Both the position numbers and the translations under genes were made by a program. A DNA stretch of 64,000 nucleotides. It comes from Arthrobacter sp. fls2-241-R2A-200. Its GTDB lineage: Bacteria > Actinomycetota > Actinomycetes > Actinomycetales > Micrococcaceae. Each line of letters starts with the position of its first letter. Within the stretch, counting starts at the first letter, position 1. Under the pieces are notes generated by a model that had not been told where the DNA came from, did no database searches, and saw only the letters and a program-made list of their open reading frames with translations. Shown here piece by piece: positions 42,468 to 50,043 of this stretch. The DNA lies in assembly GCF_030209745.1 (NCBI RefSeq), contig NZ_JARVRJ010000007.1:124001-188000 (forward strand), read 5' to 3'.

Positions 42468-43615
42468 TGAAGGCAGTCCATTTTGGGGCAGGAAACATCG
42501 GCCGCGGCTTCGTGGGGCTGCTGCTTCACGAGGCCGGCTATGAGGTGGTTTTCGCTGACGTCGCTGATGCGCTGATCGGCCAGTTGGCCTCGGCTGCAAG
42601 TTATGACGTCCACGAGGTCGGCGAAAATCCTGCCGTCAAAACCGTGGAAGGGTTCCGTGCCCTGAACTCGGCAACGCAGGAGGCTGCGGTCGTGGAGGAA
42701 ATCTCGACGGCGGATGTGGTCACCACTGCGGTGGGCCCGCACATCCTGAAGTTCGTGGCTCCGGTCATCGCCCGCGGCTTGGCTGCCCGTTCCACATCGT
42801 TGCCTCCCCTGCAGGTGATGGCGTGCGAGAACGCGATCAACGCCACGGATCTTCTTCGCACCGAGGTCAGGGCTGCGTGGGATGATTCGGCAGGCGACCT
42901 GGACGGTGTGGCCGTGTTCGCCAACACCGCCGTGGACCGAATCGTTCCCAACCAAGCTCCGGGCCAAGGCCTGGACGTCACGGTGGAGACGTTTTACGAG
43001 TGGGTCATCGATCGCACGCCCTTCGGGGACAATGCACCGGTGATTCCGGGAGCGACGTTCGTGGACGAGCTCGGCCCGTACATCGAACGCAAGCTCTTCA
43101 CGGTCAACACCGGCCATGCGTCCGCGGCTTACTTCGGCTACCAGGCGGGCCTGGAGAAAATTTCGGACGCCATGGCCGATGCCTCCGTGGCCGCCAAAGT
43201 TCGGGCGGTACTGGAAGAAACCAAGGAGCTCCTGGTTGCCAAGCACAGTTTCGCCGAGGCGGAGCAGGAAGCGTATGTTCAGAAGATCCTGTCCCGCTTC
43301 AGCAACCCTTACCTGCCGGATACCGTGATCCGGGTAGGCCGGGCACCCCTGCGGAAGCTGGGACGCCACGAGCGCTTCGTCGGGCCTGCGGCGGAGTTGG
43401 CCGAACGTGGCGTCACTCCTGTGGCGTTGCTCGCGGCAATGTCTGCGGCGCTGCGCTTTGATGATGCCTCTGATGTCGAGGCGGTGGAGCTGGGCAAGTT
43501 GCTTTCCGAGCTGGAGCCGGGTGCCGCCGTCGAACGCTTGACGGAACTGAAGCCGGAGCACCCGCTGTTCCCGGCGGTGAAGAAGCTCATAGAGGACCGC
43601 CAAGCCGAAGTGTAG
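42467..43615 (+). CDS. mtlD: Mannitol-1-phosphate 5-dehydrogenase
   Basis: NAD-dependent oxidation of mannitol 1-phosphate to fructose 6-phosphate, 382 aa, GTG start overlapping mtlA. The Rossmann motif is [17 protein letters not shown], and the catalytic-domain signature [20 protein letters not shown] covers the region with the general base Lys of this long-chain family. It completes the uptake-oxidation unit and is followed by a strong intrinsic terminator. Confidence 0.95.
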   Translation: MKAVHFGAGNIGRGFVGLLLHEAGYEVVFADVADALIGQLASAASYDVHEVGENPAVKTVEGFRALNSATQEAAVVEEISTADVVTTAVGPHILKFVAPVIARGLAARSTSLPPLQVMACENAINATDLLRTEVRAAWDDSAGDLDGVAVFANTAVDRIVPNQAPGQGLDVTVETFYEWVIDRTPFGDNAPVIPGATFVDELGPYIERKLFTVNTGHASAAYFGYQAGLEKISDAMADASVAAKVRAVLEETKELLVAKHSFAEAEQEAYVQKILSRFSNPYLPDTVIRVGRAPLRKLGRHERFVGPAAELAERGVTPVALLAAMSAALRFDDASDVEAVELGKLLSELEPGAAVERLTELKPEHPLFPAVKKLIEDRQAEV

Positions 43616-43641
43616 GCGTCCGGTACTTGTGTTTCGTGAAG

Positions 43642-43693
43642 CTCCCCGGCGGGGAAGCGAGTGCGCTCGCTGGCCTCCGTCGGGGAGTTTTTT
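43642..43693 (+). terminator. Rho-independent terminator after mtlD
   Basis: CTCCCCG (43642-43648) pairs with CGGGGAG (43681-43687), with an internal AGCGAG/CTCGCT sub-stem, followed by TTTTTTC. It is the only hairpin in the window with a full U-run. Confidence 0.88.
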
Positions 43694-43703
43694 CAGCTCA
43701 GCC

Positions 43704-44465
43704 TTAGGCCATTTTGCGGCGGTACGCGGCATTGGCGAACGCGTAGGCGATGACGAGGATGCCCAAACACCAAGCGAGGGCGATCCAGAGATCGCTTCCC
43801 ACCGGACGCTGGGCAAACAGGTCCTGGATGGAGTTCACGATCGAGGTAACGGGTTGGTTCTCGGCGAACCAGCGGACCGGTCCTGGCATGGTCTTGGTAG
43901 GCACGAAAGCAGAGCTCACGAACGGCAGGAAGATCAGGGGATAGGAGAAGGCGCTGGCACCTTCGATGGTGCTGGCACCGAGTCCCGCGATCACGGCCAC
44001 CCAGGTCAGGGCGAGCGTAAACAAGACCAGGATGCCTCCCACAGAGAGCCACGCCAAGGGACCGGCCGAAGTGCGGAAGCCCATCATTAGGCCCACCAGC
44101 ACGATGATCACCACCGAGAGGAGGTTGGCGATCACGGAAGTGAGCACATGGGCCCACAGGACCGAGGAGCGGGAGATGGGCATGGAATGGAACCGCTCGA
44201 AGATACCGCTTTTCAAATCCATGAAGAGCCTGAAGGCGGTGTAGGCGATGCCGGAAGCGATCGCGATGAGCATGATGCCGGGCAGCAGGTAATTCACGTA
44301 GTTGTCCGTGCCTGCTTTGATGGCTCCGCCGAGTACGTATACGAACAGCAGCATGATCGCGATCGGGGTGATCGCAGTGGTGATGATGGTGTCCGCGCTG
44401 CGGAAGATATGCCGCAACGAGCGCCCCAGCAGCACTGAGGTGTCGGAGAAGAAGTGAGTGCTCAT
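43704..44465 (-). CDS. ABC-2 type exporter permease (DrrB-like)
   Basis: A 253-aa membrane protein with six helices. It starts SVLLGRSLRHIFRSADTIIT, the amphipathic N-terminus of ABC-2 permeases, and has the conserved FVSSAFVPTKTMPGPVRWFA segment typical of daunorubicin-resistance-type transporters. The start overlaps the ATPase stop by 4 nt. It is the last gene of the PadR operon and exports an unknown, probably hydrophobic compound. Confidence 0.9.
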   Translation of the reverse strand: MSTHFFSDTSVLLGRSLRHIFRSADTIITTAITPIAIMLLFVYVLGGAIKAGTDNYVNYLLPGIMLIAIASGIAYTAFRLFMDLKSGIFERFHSMPISRSSVLWAHVLTSVIANLLSVVIIVLVGLMMGFRTSAGPLAWLSVGGILVLFTLALTWVAVIAGLGASTIEGASAFSYPLIFLPFVSSAFVPTKTMPGPVRWFAENQPVTSIVNSIQDLFAQRPVGSDLWIALAWCLGILVIAYAFANAAYRRKMA

Positions 44466-45271
44466 GACATGTCCTCCACAGATTCCCGGCTTCCCACTGA
44501 CGCCCTATCGCCCACTGACGCCCTGTTGCCGACGAGCGCCAGGAAGATGTCCTCCAGGCTCGGCTGCTTCTCGACGTATTCGATTTTGGCCGGCGGTAAC
44601 AGCCCTTTCAGTTCGGCGAGGGTGCCGTTCGCGATGATGCGCCCCGAGTGAAGGATGGCGATCCTGTCCGCGAGTTGCTCCGCTTCATCGAGATACTGGG
44701 TGGTGAGCAGGACCGTGGTCCCTTGGTTGGCCAGCTTCTTGACGATTTTCCAGACCTCGAGGCGGGCTTCCGGATCCAATCCGGTGGTGGGCTCGTCGAG
44801 GAAGATTACCTTCGGGTCGCCGATGAGGCTCATGGCGATGTCCAACCGCCGTCGCATCCCGCCCGAGTACGTGGCCACCCTGCGGGACCCCGCATCCACC
44901 AAATCGAACTGGGACAGCAGGTCCTCGGCAACGTGGCCGGGGTTCCTTACGTGCCGCAGCCTAGCCACGAGGACCAGGTTCTCCTTGCCGGTCAGGATTT
45001 CATCCACAGCCGCGAATTGCCCCGTCAGGCTGATGGACTCCCGTACCTGCCTGGCTTCGCCCACGACGTCGAAACCCTCGACGGCGGCCGAACCGGCATC
45101 GGCTTTCAGCAGCGTGGACAAGATCTTCACGATCGTCGTCTTGCCGGTGCCGTTGGAGCCGAGGAGGGCGAAGATAGTGCCGGAGGCCACCTCGAAGTCG
45201 ACGCCGCGGAGCACATGTAGATCTTTGTACGACTTCTCCAAACCGCGCACGTGGATAGCCGTTGTGGTCAT
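44462..45271 (-). CDS. ABC exporter ATPase (DrrA-like)
   Basis: A 269-aa nucleotide-binding subunit. Walker A LLGSNGTGKTTIVKIL, signature YSGGMRRRLDIAMSL, Walker B VIFLDEPTTGLD. The C-terminal tail carries a short repeat, NRASVGDRASVGSRESVED, encoded by tandem DNA copies near 44480-44535, which looks like recent slippage expansion. It overlaps both the upstream DUF1048 gene and the downstream permease by 4 nt. Confidence 0.92.
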   Translation of the reverse strand: MTTTAIHVRGLEKSYKDLHVLRGVDFEVASGTIFALLGSNGTGKTTIVKILSTLLKADAGSAAVEGFDVVGEARQVRESISLTGQFAAVDEILTGKENLVLVARLRHVRNPGHVAEDLLSQFDLVDAGSRRVATYSGGMRRRLDIAMSLIGDPKVIFLDEPTTGLDPEARLEVWKIVKKLANQGTTVLLTTQYLDEAEQLADRIAILHSGRIIANGTLAELKGLLPPAKIEYVEKQPSLEDIFLALVGNRASVGDRASVGSRESVEDMS

Positions 45272-45633
45272 GACTCAGCCTCTTTCGCCTTGTCGACTGC
45301 TTCAGTGAGGCGGGCCTTCTCCTTATCAATCCAGCGTTTGCCGCCGTAGGCCTGAGCGAAGCTCTCGGCAAACTCGACGGGATCTTCGCCCACGATCTCG
45401 CTGACGGGTGTGCCGTCGACGGCGGCGCGTTCCCAGAGATCCGCGAGATCCGAGAACATCTGCACCATAGTGTCGCCCTCGGTGACACCGGCGTAGTACA
45501 TGAGGTAGCGGTTGAACGCCGTAGCCACGGAGAGGTAAGGCTGGGGGAGGGCTTCCATCCGGGCCTTGGCTTGCTTGTACTGCTTTTTCTGTTCGAGCGA
45601 GCCGGTCACCAGCTCGATCCACTTTGCCGCCAT
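45268..45633 (-). CDS. DUF1048 family protein
   Basis: A 121-aa helical soluble protein starting MAAKWIELVTGSLEQKKQYK. The start at 45633 is chosen because the longer frame to 45885 overlaps the padR gene. DUF1048 proteins are typically encoded right after a PadR regulator, as here (1 nt between them), and precede an ABC exporter. The biochemical role is unknown; a helical accessory or ligand-sensing partner is a guess. Confidence 0.85.
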   Translation of the reverse strand: MAAKWIELVTGSLEQKKQYKQAKARMEALPQPYLSVATAFNRYLMYYAGVTEGDTMVQMFSDLADLWERAAVDGTPVSEIVGEDPVEFAESFAQAYGGKRWIDKEKARLTEAVDKAKEAES

Positions 45634-45634
45634 G

Positions 45635-45964
45635 TCAGTTTCCTTCCCTGCGGAGCTGTTCAAGCCGTTCGGACAAGAAGCTCCAGGTGTTCCAAAATTC
45701 GTTGAGTTCTTTTTCACCCCGGGCGTTGAGCGTGTACACCTTGCGGGGCGGCCCCTTTTCGGATGGTCGCTTCTCCACGTCCACCAGGCCCTTTTGCTCG
45801 ATCCTGACCAGCAGCGCGTACACGGTGCCCTCAGCGATCTCGGTGAAACCCTGTGCCCGGAGCGAGGTGGTGATCTCGTACCCATAGGCGGGGTTTCCGG
45901 TCAAGAGAGCTAAAACGATGCCCTCCAGTGTGCCCTTGAGCATCTCGGTCATTTGCTTGCCCAT
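45635..45964 (-). CDS. PadR family transcriptional regulator
   Basis: A 109-aa winged-helix repressor. It reads EMLKGTLEGIVLALLTGNPA, YGYEITTSLRAQGFTEIAEG, TVYALLVRIEQKGLVDVEKR, the standard PadR domain with a short helical dimerisation tail. A strong AAGGAGG ribosome-binding site precedes the ATG. It heads the operon PadR-DUF1048-ATPase-permease; autorepression relieved by the exported compound is the known pattern for such units (LmrR-like). Confidence 0.92.
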   Translation of the reverse strand: MGKQMTEMLKGTLEGIVLALLTGNPAYGYEITTSLRAQGFTEIAEGTVYALLVRIEQKGLVDVEKRPSEKGPPRKVYTLNARGEKELNEFWNTWSFLSERLEQLRREGN

Positions 45965-45984
45965 CGGACACCTCCTTGCTACTC

Positions 45985-46029
45985 AGTAGTGCTAGCTACC
46001 ACTACATAGTAAAACTAGGTAGCACTACT
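45985..46029. promoter_or_regulatory. Compound dyad upstream of padR
   Basis: AGTAGTGCTA (45985-45994) and TAGCACTACT (46020-46029) form a perfect 10-bp inverted repeat with a 25-bp spacer. Inside are ACTA-N2-TAGT (46001-46010) and further AGTA/TACT half-sites. This dense dyad lies 21 bp upstream of padR and just before the divergent acetyltransferase, so it probably is the PadR operator overlapping the promoter. Confidence 0.7.
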
Positions 46030-46068
46030 TAGCAATACTGATAACCCGAAAGGTGCCATGCTGTCAGG

Positions 46069-46572
46069 GTGACCACCAACTCTTCGGACATGCCCTCCTT
46101 CCTGGCTGTCGACGTCGGCTCCGGCATCTTCAGCCTCCGGCGCGCCGTGCGGGCGGACCTGCCACGCATCCTCCAGTTGCTTGCCGATGACCAGCTAGGC
46201 GCGGCCCGCGAAAACGTCGATGACTTGGAGCCCTATGAGCGGGCGTTTGAGGCGATCGACGCCGATCCCGCCCACATCCTGATCGTCGGCGAGCTCGGGG
46301 GTCAGGTGGTCGCGACATTCCAGCTCAGCTATCTCCCGGGCCTCTCGCGCGGAGGATCCTGGCGCGCGCAGATCGAGGCGGTCCGGGTGGCTGAGGCGTT
46401 GCGGGGCCGGGGTGCGGGGGCCCTCATGATTGGATGGGCCGTCGATCAGGCCCGCCAGCGGGGCTGCACGCTGGTCCAGCTCACCACCGATAAGTCGCGG
46501 GTTGGGGCGCATCGGTTCTACGAGCGGCTCGGTTTCGAGGCGAGCCATGAAGGTATGAAGCTCACACTCTGA
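46069..46572 (+). CDS. GNAT family N-acetyltransferase
   Basis: A 167-aa acetyltransferase with GTG start. The CoA-binding motif is IEAVRVAEALRGRGAGALMI (about residues 102-121), followed by QLTTDKSRVGAHRFYERLGF. The N-terminal acceptor region LADDQLGAARENVDDLEPYE resembles a widespread actinobacterial and proteobacterial GNAT subgroup of unknown substrate. It is divergent from padR. Confidence 0.87.
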   Translation: MTTNSSDMPSFLAVDVGSGIFSLRRAVRADLPRILQLLADDQLGAARENVDDLEPYERAFEAIDADPAHILIVGELGGQVVATFQLSYLPGLSRGGSWRAQIEAVRVAEALRGRGAGALMIGWAVDQARQRGCTLVQLTTDKSRVGAHRFYERLGFEASHEGMKLTL

Positions 46573-46582
46573 AGGCTTGACT

Positions 46583-46612
46583 GTTAGGGGTCCTAACTAT
46601 TAGGCTACCTAA
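46583..46612 (+). promoter_or_regulatory. Two tandem MarR-type operators
   Basis: GTTAGG-GGT-CCTAAC (46583-46597) and TTAGG-CTA-CCTAA (46600-46612) are two perfect dyads with the same half-site, their centres 16 bp apart. They end 2 bp before the marR start codon, so bound dimers would block ribosome-proximal promoter elements and autoregulate marR and the MFS gene. Confidence 0.8.
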
Positions 46613-46614
46613 GT

Positions 46615-47058
46615 ATGAACGGTAATTTTGATCCTCGTCTTCTGGAACTCGCCAAGGGCTTCCGTGAAGCCCTCCGGCTAGGCGTGTATATGTTCCGCCG
46701 ACTGGACCCCGAGGGCGAACTTACTGCCGCGCAACTCAGCCTGTTATCGATGATTTACGACGGCGGCCTCCGTGTGGGGGACATTGCCAAGAACCTGGGC
46801 ATCAGGGTCCCAAGCGCCACTGAACAGATCATCAAGCTCGAACGTGCCGGACTGGTCGGCAGACAGCCGGATGCGGATGATTCCCGCGCGGTCCGGGTGG
46901 TCATCAGCGGCGCCGGGAGTGCCGCCGTCGACTCCGCCAACCAGCGCCGTAACGCCATGGTCGCCGGGCTGTTGCAAGACCTAAGCACCGAGGAAATCGA
47001 ACAGCTCGAAGCTGCGCTGCCCGTCATCAGCAAACTCAACAGCGCCTTCCAAAACTAG
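46615..47058 (+). CDS. MarR family transcriptional regulator
   Basis: A 147-aa winged-helix regulator. The HTH is GGLRVGDIAKNLGIRVPSAT and EQIIKLERAGLVGRQPDADD, with the wing SRAVRVVISG. It is followed 24 nt later by an MFS efflux-type transporter. The pair and the tandem operator upstream indicate ligand-released repression of efflux. Confidence 0.92.
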   Translation: MNGNFDPRLLELAKGFREALRLGVYMFRRLDPEGELTAAQLSLLSMIYDGGLRVGDIAKNLGIRVPSATEQIIKLERAGLVGRQPDADDSRAVRVVISGAGSAAVDSANQRRNAMVAGLLQDLSTEEIEQLEAALPVISKLNSAFQN

Positions 47059-47082
47059 ATGCAAACCGACAAGGAGCCTTTC

Positions 47083-48309
47083 ATGTCACGCCAGCTGGCT
47101 GACGCCTCAGCAAGCGCCGGATCCACCCTTGAGGCCGAGAAAGCCTCGTTCCTTAAGCAGCCCAAGGCGGTGTGGGCAACTGCCCTTGCGGCCGTCTTCG
47201 CGTTCATGGGCATTGGCCTTGTGGACCCGATCCTCCCGGCCATCGCCAAGAACCTCCAGGCTTCCACCAGCCAGGTCTCGCTCCTGTTTACCAGCTACTT
47301 CCTGGTCACTGCTGTGGCCATGCTGATCAGTGGCTTCGTCTCCTCGCGGATCGGAGGCAAGAAGACGCTGCTGATCGGCCTGGTGATCATCGTGGTGTTC
47401 GCGTCCTTGTCCGGTTTGTCCGGCAGCGTCGGGCAACTGGTGGGCTTCCGCGCCGGCTGGGGCCTCGGCAACGCCCTGTTCGTAGCAACGGCCCTGGCCG
47501 TAATTGTCGGAGTGGCCAGCGGTGGTACGGGAACCGCGATCATTCTCTACGAGGCCGCCCTTGGCTTGGGCATTTCACTCGGCCCGCTGCTGGGCGCGCT
47601 GTTGGGTGGGTGGCAGTGGCGTGCACCGTTTTTTGGAACCGCTGCTTTGATGGCTGCGGCCTTCATCGCGCTCCTCGCGTTGCTCCCCAAAACTCCCGCA
47701 CCCGCTACCAAATCGCGTCTGCGTGACCCGCTCCTTGCCCTCGGCCACAAGGGCCTGCGTACCACCGCCGCCAGTGCCTTGTTCTACAACTACGGCTTCT
47801 TCACCATCTTGGCATTCACGCCCTTCATCCTGGGCATGGACGCCTACGGCATCGGGGGAGTGTTCTTCGGTTGGGGCGTGGCCGTTGCTGTGTTCTCGGT
47901 GTTTGTGGCTCCTGCGCTCCAAAAGCGCTTCGGGGCGGTCAAAGTCCTGACGGGAACGCTTGCGGTGCTCATGCTGGACCTGATCGGGCTGGGCCTGGCA
48001 GCGGGGCACTCGGTGCCCGCCGTCGTCGTGCTCGTCGTTGCGGCCGGCGCCCTGCTGGGGATCAACAACACGATCTTCACTGAATTGGCCATGGGTGTCT
48101 CGGATTCACCCCGCCCCATTGCCTCCGCCGGTTACAACTTCGTGCGCTGGATGGGTGGCGCGCTGGCCCCGTTCATGGCGGCGCAGCTGGGCGAGCACTT
48201 CGGCCCGCAGGTGCCGTTCTTCGCTGGCGCAGTTGCCATGGTGGTCGCGATCCTTATCGCCTTCGGGGGCCGGAGCTACCTGAAGTCGCACGAGCCGCAT
48301 CTCGTGTAA
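47083..48309 (+). CDS. MFS transporter, DHA1-type efflux
   Basis: A 408-aa, 12-helix transporter. The ATG at 47083 is chosen for the AAGGAG 7 nt upstream, over 47059. It starts FAFMGIGLVDPILPAIAKNL, a DHA1 drug:H+ antiporter opening, with the motif A-like loop SSRIGGKKTLLIGL. It is controlled by the adjacent MarR and probably exports a toxic or antibiotic-like compound. Confidence 0.9.
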   Translation: MSRQLADASASAGSTLEAEKASFLKQPKAVWATALAAVFAFMGIGLVDPILPAIAKNLQASTSQVSLLFTSYFLVTAVAMLISGFVSSRIGGKKTLLIGLVIIVVFASLSGLSGSVGQLVGFRAGWGLGNALFVATALAVIVGVASGGTGTAIILYEAALGLGISLGPLLGALLGGWQWRAPFFGTAALMAAAFIALLALLPKTPAPATKSRLRDPLLALGHKGLRTTAASALFYNYGFFTILAFTPFILGMDAYGIGGVFFGWGVAVAVFSVFVAPALQKRFGAVKVLTGTLAVLMLDLIGLGLAAGHSVPAVVVLVVAAGALLGINNTIFTELAMGVSDSPRPIASAGYNFVRWMGGALAPFMAAQLGEHFGPQVPFFAGAVAMVVAILIAFGGRSYLKSHEPHLV

Positions 48310-48326
48310 ACCCCCACCAAGTAGCG

Positions 48327-48366
48327 GCAGAGCGCGTTGTGAGATCCATCTCGCAGCGCGCTCTGC
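48327..48366. terminator. Bidirectional terminator between convergent MFS genes
   Basis: GCAGAGCGCG (48327-48336) and CGCGCTCTGC (48357-48366) form a perfect 10-bp stem, with an internal GAGATCCATCTC sub-hairpin. Convergent genes end 17 nt and 5 nt away. Confidence 0.75.
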
Positions 48367-48371
48367 GCTTT

Positions 48372-49841
48372 CTAGTGTTGGTCGCCGGTGGTAGTCGGCA
48401 AGGGTGGGACGTTACGGCCTTTAGGGACGAACAATGTCTCGGCTTGTTCCAATGACATGCCGTTCGTTTCGGGGACCTTGAACATCACAAAGAAGAACGA
48501 CGCCGCTGCAAACGCGGCGTACATGGCGTACGTGAGGGGCAGCGAACCCGCTGCCATCACGGGGAAGCTGAGTGTGACGGCGAAGTTGGCGATCCATTGG
48601 GCCGCAGCCGCCAAGCCCAAAGCGCGGGCGCGGATGCGCGAGGGGAAAATCTCGCCAAGAAGCACCCAAACGAGCGGGCCCCAAGACGCACCAAAGCTCA
48701 CTACGAACACGTTTGCCGCAATCAGGGCCGCCGGGCCCCAACCGCCGGGCAGGCTGATGTTGGCTCCCGAACCGGTTGCTGATGAAAATGCCAAAGCCAT
48801 CACGCCAAGGGAAAGAGCCATGCCGATGGATCCCGTGAGCAGGATGGGCCTGCGGCCCACGCGGTCCACCAGGGCGATGGCCACGAGCGTCACCAGGATG
48901 TTGGTGATCGATGTGGCAACAGAGATCGTTAACGAGTCCTTCTCATGGAAGCCCACGGCTTTCCACAATGTAGTGGAGTAGTAGAAGATGACGTTGATCC
49001 CAACGAACTGCTGCAGGACGGACAGGATGATGCCGATCCATACCACCGGTTGCAGGCCGAACCGCTTGCCCCGCAGGGAGCCTTTCCTGCTGGAGAGCTT
49101 GTCTTCTTGAATGGACTCACGGATTTCCCGGATGTGGCGCTCTATGTCGTCACCGGGAATGAGGCGCTCGAAAACCTCCCGAGCGTTGTCCTCCTTGCCG
49201 TTGAGGACGAGGAAGTGCGGGGATTCCGGAAGGCGGAAGGCGATCAAGCCGTAGACCGCGGCGGGCACAGCGCAAGCGATGAACATCCACCGCCAGGCCT
49301 CAATACCCAACCAAAACTCTGACCCTGCCCCACCTGCGGAGTTGGACAGAACGGCGTCGGACAGCAGTGCCGCGAAGATGCCTGTGGTGATGGCGAGCTG
49401 CTGGAGCGAGGCCAGTCGCCCACGGACGTGGCGCGGGGAAATCTCGGAGATGTAAGCGGGGGCGATCACAGACGCGAGCCCGATGCCTAAGCCGCCCACC
49501 AACCTCCAGAAGATGAGGTCCCACACGCCGAAGGAAAGCCCGGTGCCCACCGCGCTCACCAAGAAGAGGACCGCGCCAAGCTTCATGGCGGGGATGCGAC
49601 CGTAGCGGTCTGCCACCCGACCGGCCGTGTACGCGCCAACTGCGCAGCCGAGCAAAGCGACGGCAACAGCAAAACCTGTCACAGCCTCGCCAAGGGCGAA
49701 CTGGGCTTTCATGGCATCCACGGCCCCATTGACCACGGAGGAATCGAAGCCAAAAAGGAAGCCGCCCACTGCACCGGCGACCGCCAAGCCAATCACTTTC
49801 CGGGAAACGTGGGCAGTGGCTTCGGTACTGGATGTGGACAT
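48372..49841 (-). CDS. Sugar porter family MFS transporter
   Basis: A 489-aa, 12-helix sugar:H+ symporter. Signatures: FLFGFDSSVVNGAVDAMKA in helix 1, AGRVADRYGRIPAM in loop 2-3, the PESPHFL motif after helix 6 and LVDRVGRRPILLTGS in loop 8-9. It is closest in pattern to xylose/glucose/myo-inositol porters (XylE, GlcP). It is monocistronic; no sugar-catabolic gene is adjacent, so the substrate is open. Confidence 0.9.
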   Translation of the reverse strand: MSTSSTEATAHVSRKVIGLAVAGAVGGFLFGFDSSVVNGAVDAMKAQFALGEAVTGFAVAVALLGCAVGAYTAGRVADRYGRIPAMKLGAVLFLVSAVGTGLSFGVWDLIFWRLVGGLGIGLASVIAPAYISEISPRHVRGRLASLQQLAITTGIFAALLSDAVLSNSAGGAGSEFWLGIEAWRWMFIACAVPAAVYGLIAFRLPESPHFLVLNGKEDNAREVFERLIPGDDIERHIREIRESIQEDKLSSRKGSLRGKRFGLQPVVWIGIILSVLQQFVGINVIFYYSTTLWKAVGFHEKDSLTISVATSITNILVTLVAIALVDRVGRRPILLTGSIGMALSLGVMALAFSSATGSGANISLPGGWGPAALIAANVFVVSFGASWGPLVWVLLGEIFPSRIRARALGLAAAAQWIANFAVTLSFPVMAAGSLPLTYAMYAAFAAASFFFVMFKVPETNGMSLEQAETLFVPKGRNVPPLPTTTGDQH

Positions 49842-49976
49842 GGGACTCCCTACGGCTGGTCTTGTGGAAGCGGCTGCGGGACGTCATTGGCTGTTCCGGC
49901 TGGGATGCCGGCGCACTCGCGCTACACAGTGTGGCATGGAGTACCACCAACTGCCAGTCACACGGAACCAACGAAG

Positions 49977-50010
49977 AAGCGGCAGGCGGCCCGTAGGCCG
50001 CCTGCCGCTT
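49977..50010 (-). terminator. Terminator after the DHA2 transporter gene
   Basis: A perfect 15-bp stem (AAGCGGCAGGCGGCC with GGCCGCCTGCCGCTT) with the 4-nt loop CGTA, 34 nt beyond the transporter stop on the minus strand. The other part of the 49842-50043 region should hold the sugar-porter promoter, which I cannot place. Confidence 0.8.
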
Positions 50011-50043
50011 TGTTCAGGGGAGAAAAACCCTTTGTGCGATTCC

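Noticed and set aside
42275..43816. 513-codon minus-strand frame opposite mtlA and mtlD
   Set aside because: It runs through two conserved metabolic genes and a rho-independent terminator, and its translation looks unlike a natural protein.
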